NCBI GenBank assembly: GCA_030750665.1 | Contig: JASMHR010000005.1 | Location: forward strand, 1 to 42,559 | Reading direction: 5' to 3' | From: Candidatus Poseidoniaceae archaeon | Lineage (GTDB): Archaea > Thermoplasmatota > Poseidoniia > Poseidoniales > Poseidoniaceae | DNA length: 42,559 bases | In this document: positions 41,245-42,559 of the stretch, piece by piece | Layout: every line of letters starts with the position of its first letter | Position numbering within the stretch: the first letter of the stretch is position 1 | Notes under the pieces: model-generated | What the model was told of the DNA's origin: nothing | What the model saw: only the letters and a program-made list of their open reading frames with translations | Database searches by the model: none | Position numbers and translations under genes: made by a program

Positions 41245-42559
41245 ATGAAAACCGAGAAAACACTGCATCTTCGTTCGCTCGTTCTAGTTCTGCTGATGTT
41301 GACCAGTTTTACAGTTCCTCTGCTCAGTCCTTTCGAACCATCCGAAGATACAGAACTTGAGAATCAATCCCAGCGATACGAGACCACTACATCCGATACA
41401 TCAGTGGCGATGATGTTGAAGGACATACGTTTGGGTTCCCCAGGCAGTAGTGTCAGCCAGATTCGGGTGGTTCCTGGGCCTAATGGTATCGGCCATACAG
41501 CATTTTTCAAAGCGAACAATGGTACTGGTGGCGATGAGCTATGGAAGTCTGATGGAACCCCAGAGGGTACTATGCTAGTCAAGGATATCCGCACTGTTGC
41601 AGGAAATACTGACATAGACAAAATGACAGTAGTTGGTAGTACACTCTTTTTCAGAGCAAATGATGGTAACAATGGAACTGAACTGTGGAAGTCTGATGGA
41701 ACCAGTCAGGGCACTGTGATGGTAAAGGATATCAATTCTGGGTCCAACAGTAGTGCTCCTGAATTTTTGACAGCGGTGGGTGACTTGCTTTTCTTCAGGG
41801 CGATACATCCTGACAGTGGTTGTGAATTGTGGGTTAGTGATGGGACCAGCAGTGGCACGTTCCTGCTCAAGGATATCTATTCAGGAGCGCATCCCAACAA
41901 TGGATATCCTGAGAGTTTGACTGCAGTTGGCAATAATCTCTATTTCACAGTATATGATGCCGGCTATCAGCTCTGGAAGAGTAATGGTACTACCGCTGGA
42001 ACTACGCTGGTGAAGATTATTGCTTCGAGCAATGGTCGTGCGACTGAATTGACAGCGGTGGGTAATACACTGTTTTTCAGTGCACAAAACCCATCAGCAG
42101 GTACATCGACAGGAGATGAACTCTGGGCAAGTGAAGGTACAGATAGTAGCACGTGGATGGTCAAGGACATCAATTCAGGAACATCCAGCAGTTCTCCCAA
42201 GGAACTTGAAGCAGTTGGTAATACGTTGTATTTCAAAGCCAATGACGGTAGTAATGGTGATGAACTATGGAAGAGTAATGGAACCGAATCTGGAACGATG
42301 ATGGTCAAGGATATAGACGGTGCATCATCGTCAAGTTTGGGCTCTTATCCTGATCTAACGGCGGTGGGGAACCTCTTGTTTTTCGATGCGGATGATGGCA
42401 CTGGTAAAGGGACTGAGTTGTGGAAGTCTGATGGCACATCAGTTGGTACGGTGATGGTCAAGGATATCAGATTAGGTTCAGCCAGTAGTGATACAGGGTA
42501 TTTCAGTGCCTCAGGCTCAACATTGTACTTTGATGCGAACGATGGTATCAATGGGCATG
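41245..42559 (+). CDS. Secreted ELWxxDGT-repeat (beta-propeller-like) protein, 3' end beyond window
   Basis: Manual translation from ATG 41245: MKTEKTLHLRSLVLVLLMLTSFTVPLLSP (signal) then seven ELWKSDGT-like units (codons at ~41536, 41680, 41824, 41968, 42118, 42262, 42415); open at window end so missing from ORF track. Confidence 0.88.
   Translation, partial: MKTEKTLHLRSLVLVLLMLTSFTVPLLSPFEPSEDTELENQSQRYETTTSDTSVAMMLKDIRLGSPGSSVSQIRVVPGPNGIGHTAFFKANNGTGGDELWKSDGTPEGTMLVKDIRTVAGNTDIDKMTVVGSTLFFRANDGNNGTELWKSDGTSQGTVMVKDINSGSNSSAPEFLTAVGDLLFFRAIHPDSGCELWVSDGTSSGTFLLKDIYSGAHPNNGYPESLTAVGNNLYFTVYDAGYQLWKSNGTTAGTTLVKIIASSNGRATELTAVGNTLFFSAQNPSAGTSTGDELWASEGTDSSTWMVKDINSGTSSSSPKELEAVGNTLYFKANDGSNGDELWKSNGTESGTMMVKDIDGASSSSLGSYPDLTAVGNLLFFDADDGTGKGTELWKSDGTSVGTVMVKDIRLGSASSDTGYFSASGSTLYFDANDGINGH

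Overview
Gene-dense archaeal window. A Ca. Poseidoniales / Marine Group II-like euryarchaeon is inferred from the gene mix: KEOPS Cgi121, Hel308, RPA plus RPA-associated protein, and archaeal Tad/Fla-type ATPase and platform proteins, together with bacterial-type GyrB/GyrA and a bacterial-type class II CCA transferase. I saw no CRISPR, rRNA, tRNA or transposase. Recognisable genes include class II CCA nucleotidyltransferase, a SerK-like ParB/Srx kinase, M61 peptidase, PCMT-like methyltransferase, DUF2085 protein, dTMP kinase with a long C-terminal extension, glutaminyl cyclase, AroD, gyrB-gyrA, an IPMS/homocitrate-synthase-family enzyme, an AspA/AstE-type M14 enzyme, PaaI-like thioesterase, SprT-like metalloprotein, TerB-like membrane protein, and hel308-cgi121-tldD-tldE-rpa-rpap. 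The right end is a split-platform Tad-like cluster (unknown small ORF, two T2SF platform proteins, ATPase) followed by a secreted ELWxxDGT-repeat protein that runs off the window and is absent from the ORF track. Main points for follow-up: (i) a single in-frame TAA splits a secreted HExxH metallopeptidase from its PKD/C-terminal anchor half; (ii) perfect hairpins sit just upstream of the start codons of gyrB and that metallopeptidase; (iii) the Tad-like cluster; (iv) dTMP kinase with a GKG-type P-loop and an unassigned ~240-aa C-terminal region; (v) GyrA with a Gln at the Ser83-equivalent position and a QNRGGKG GyrA box; (vi) a GC-rich, potentially structured leader before rpa.
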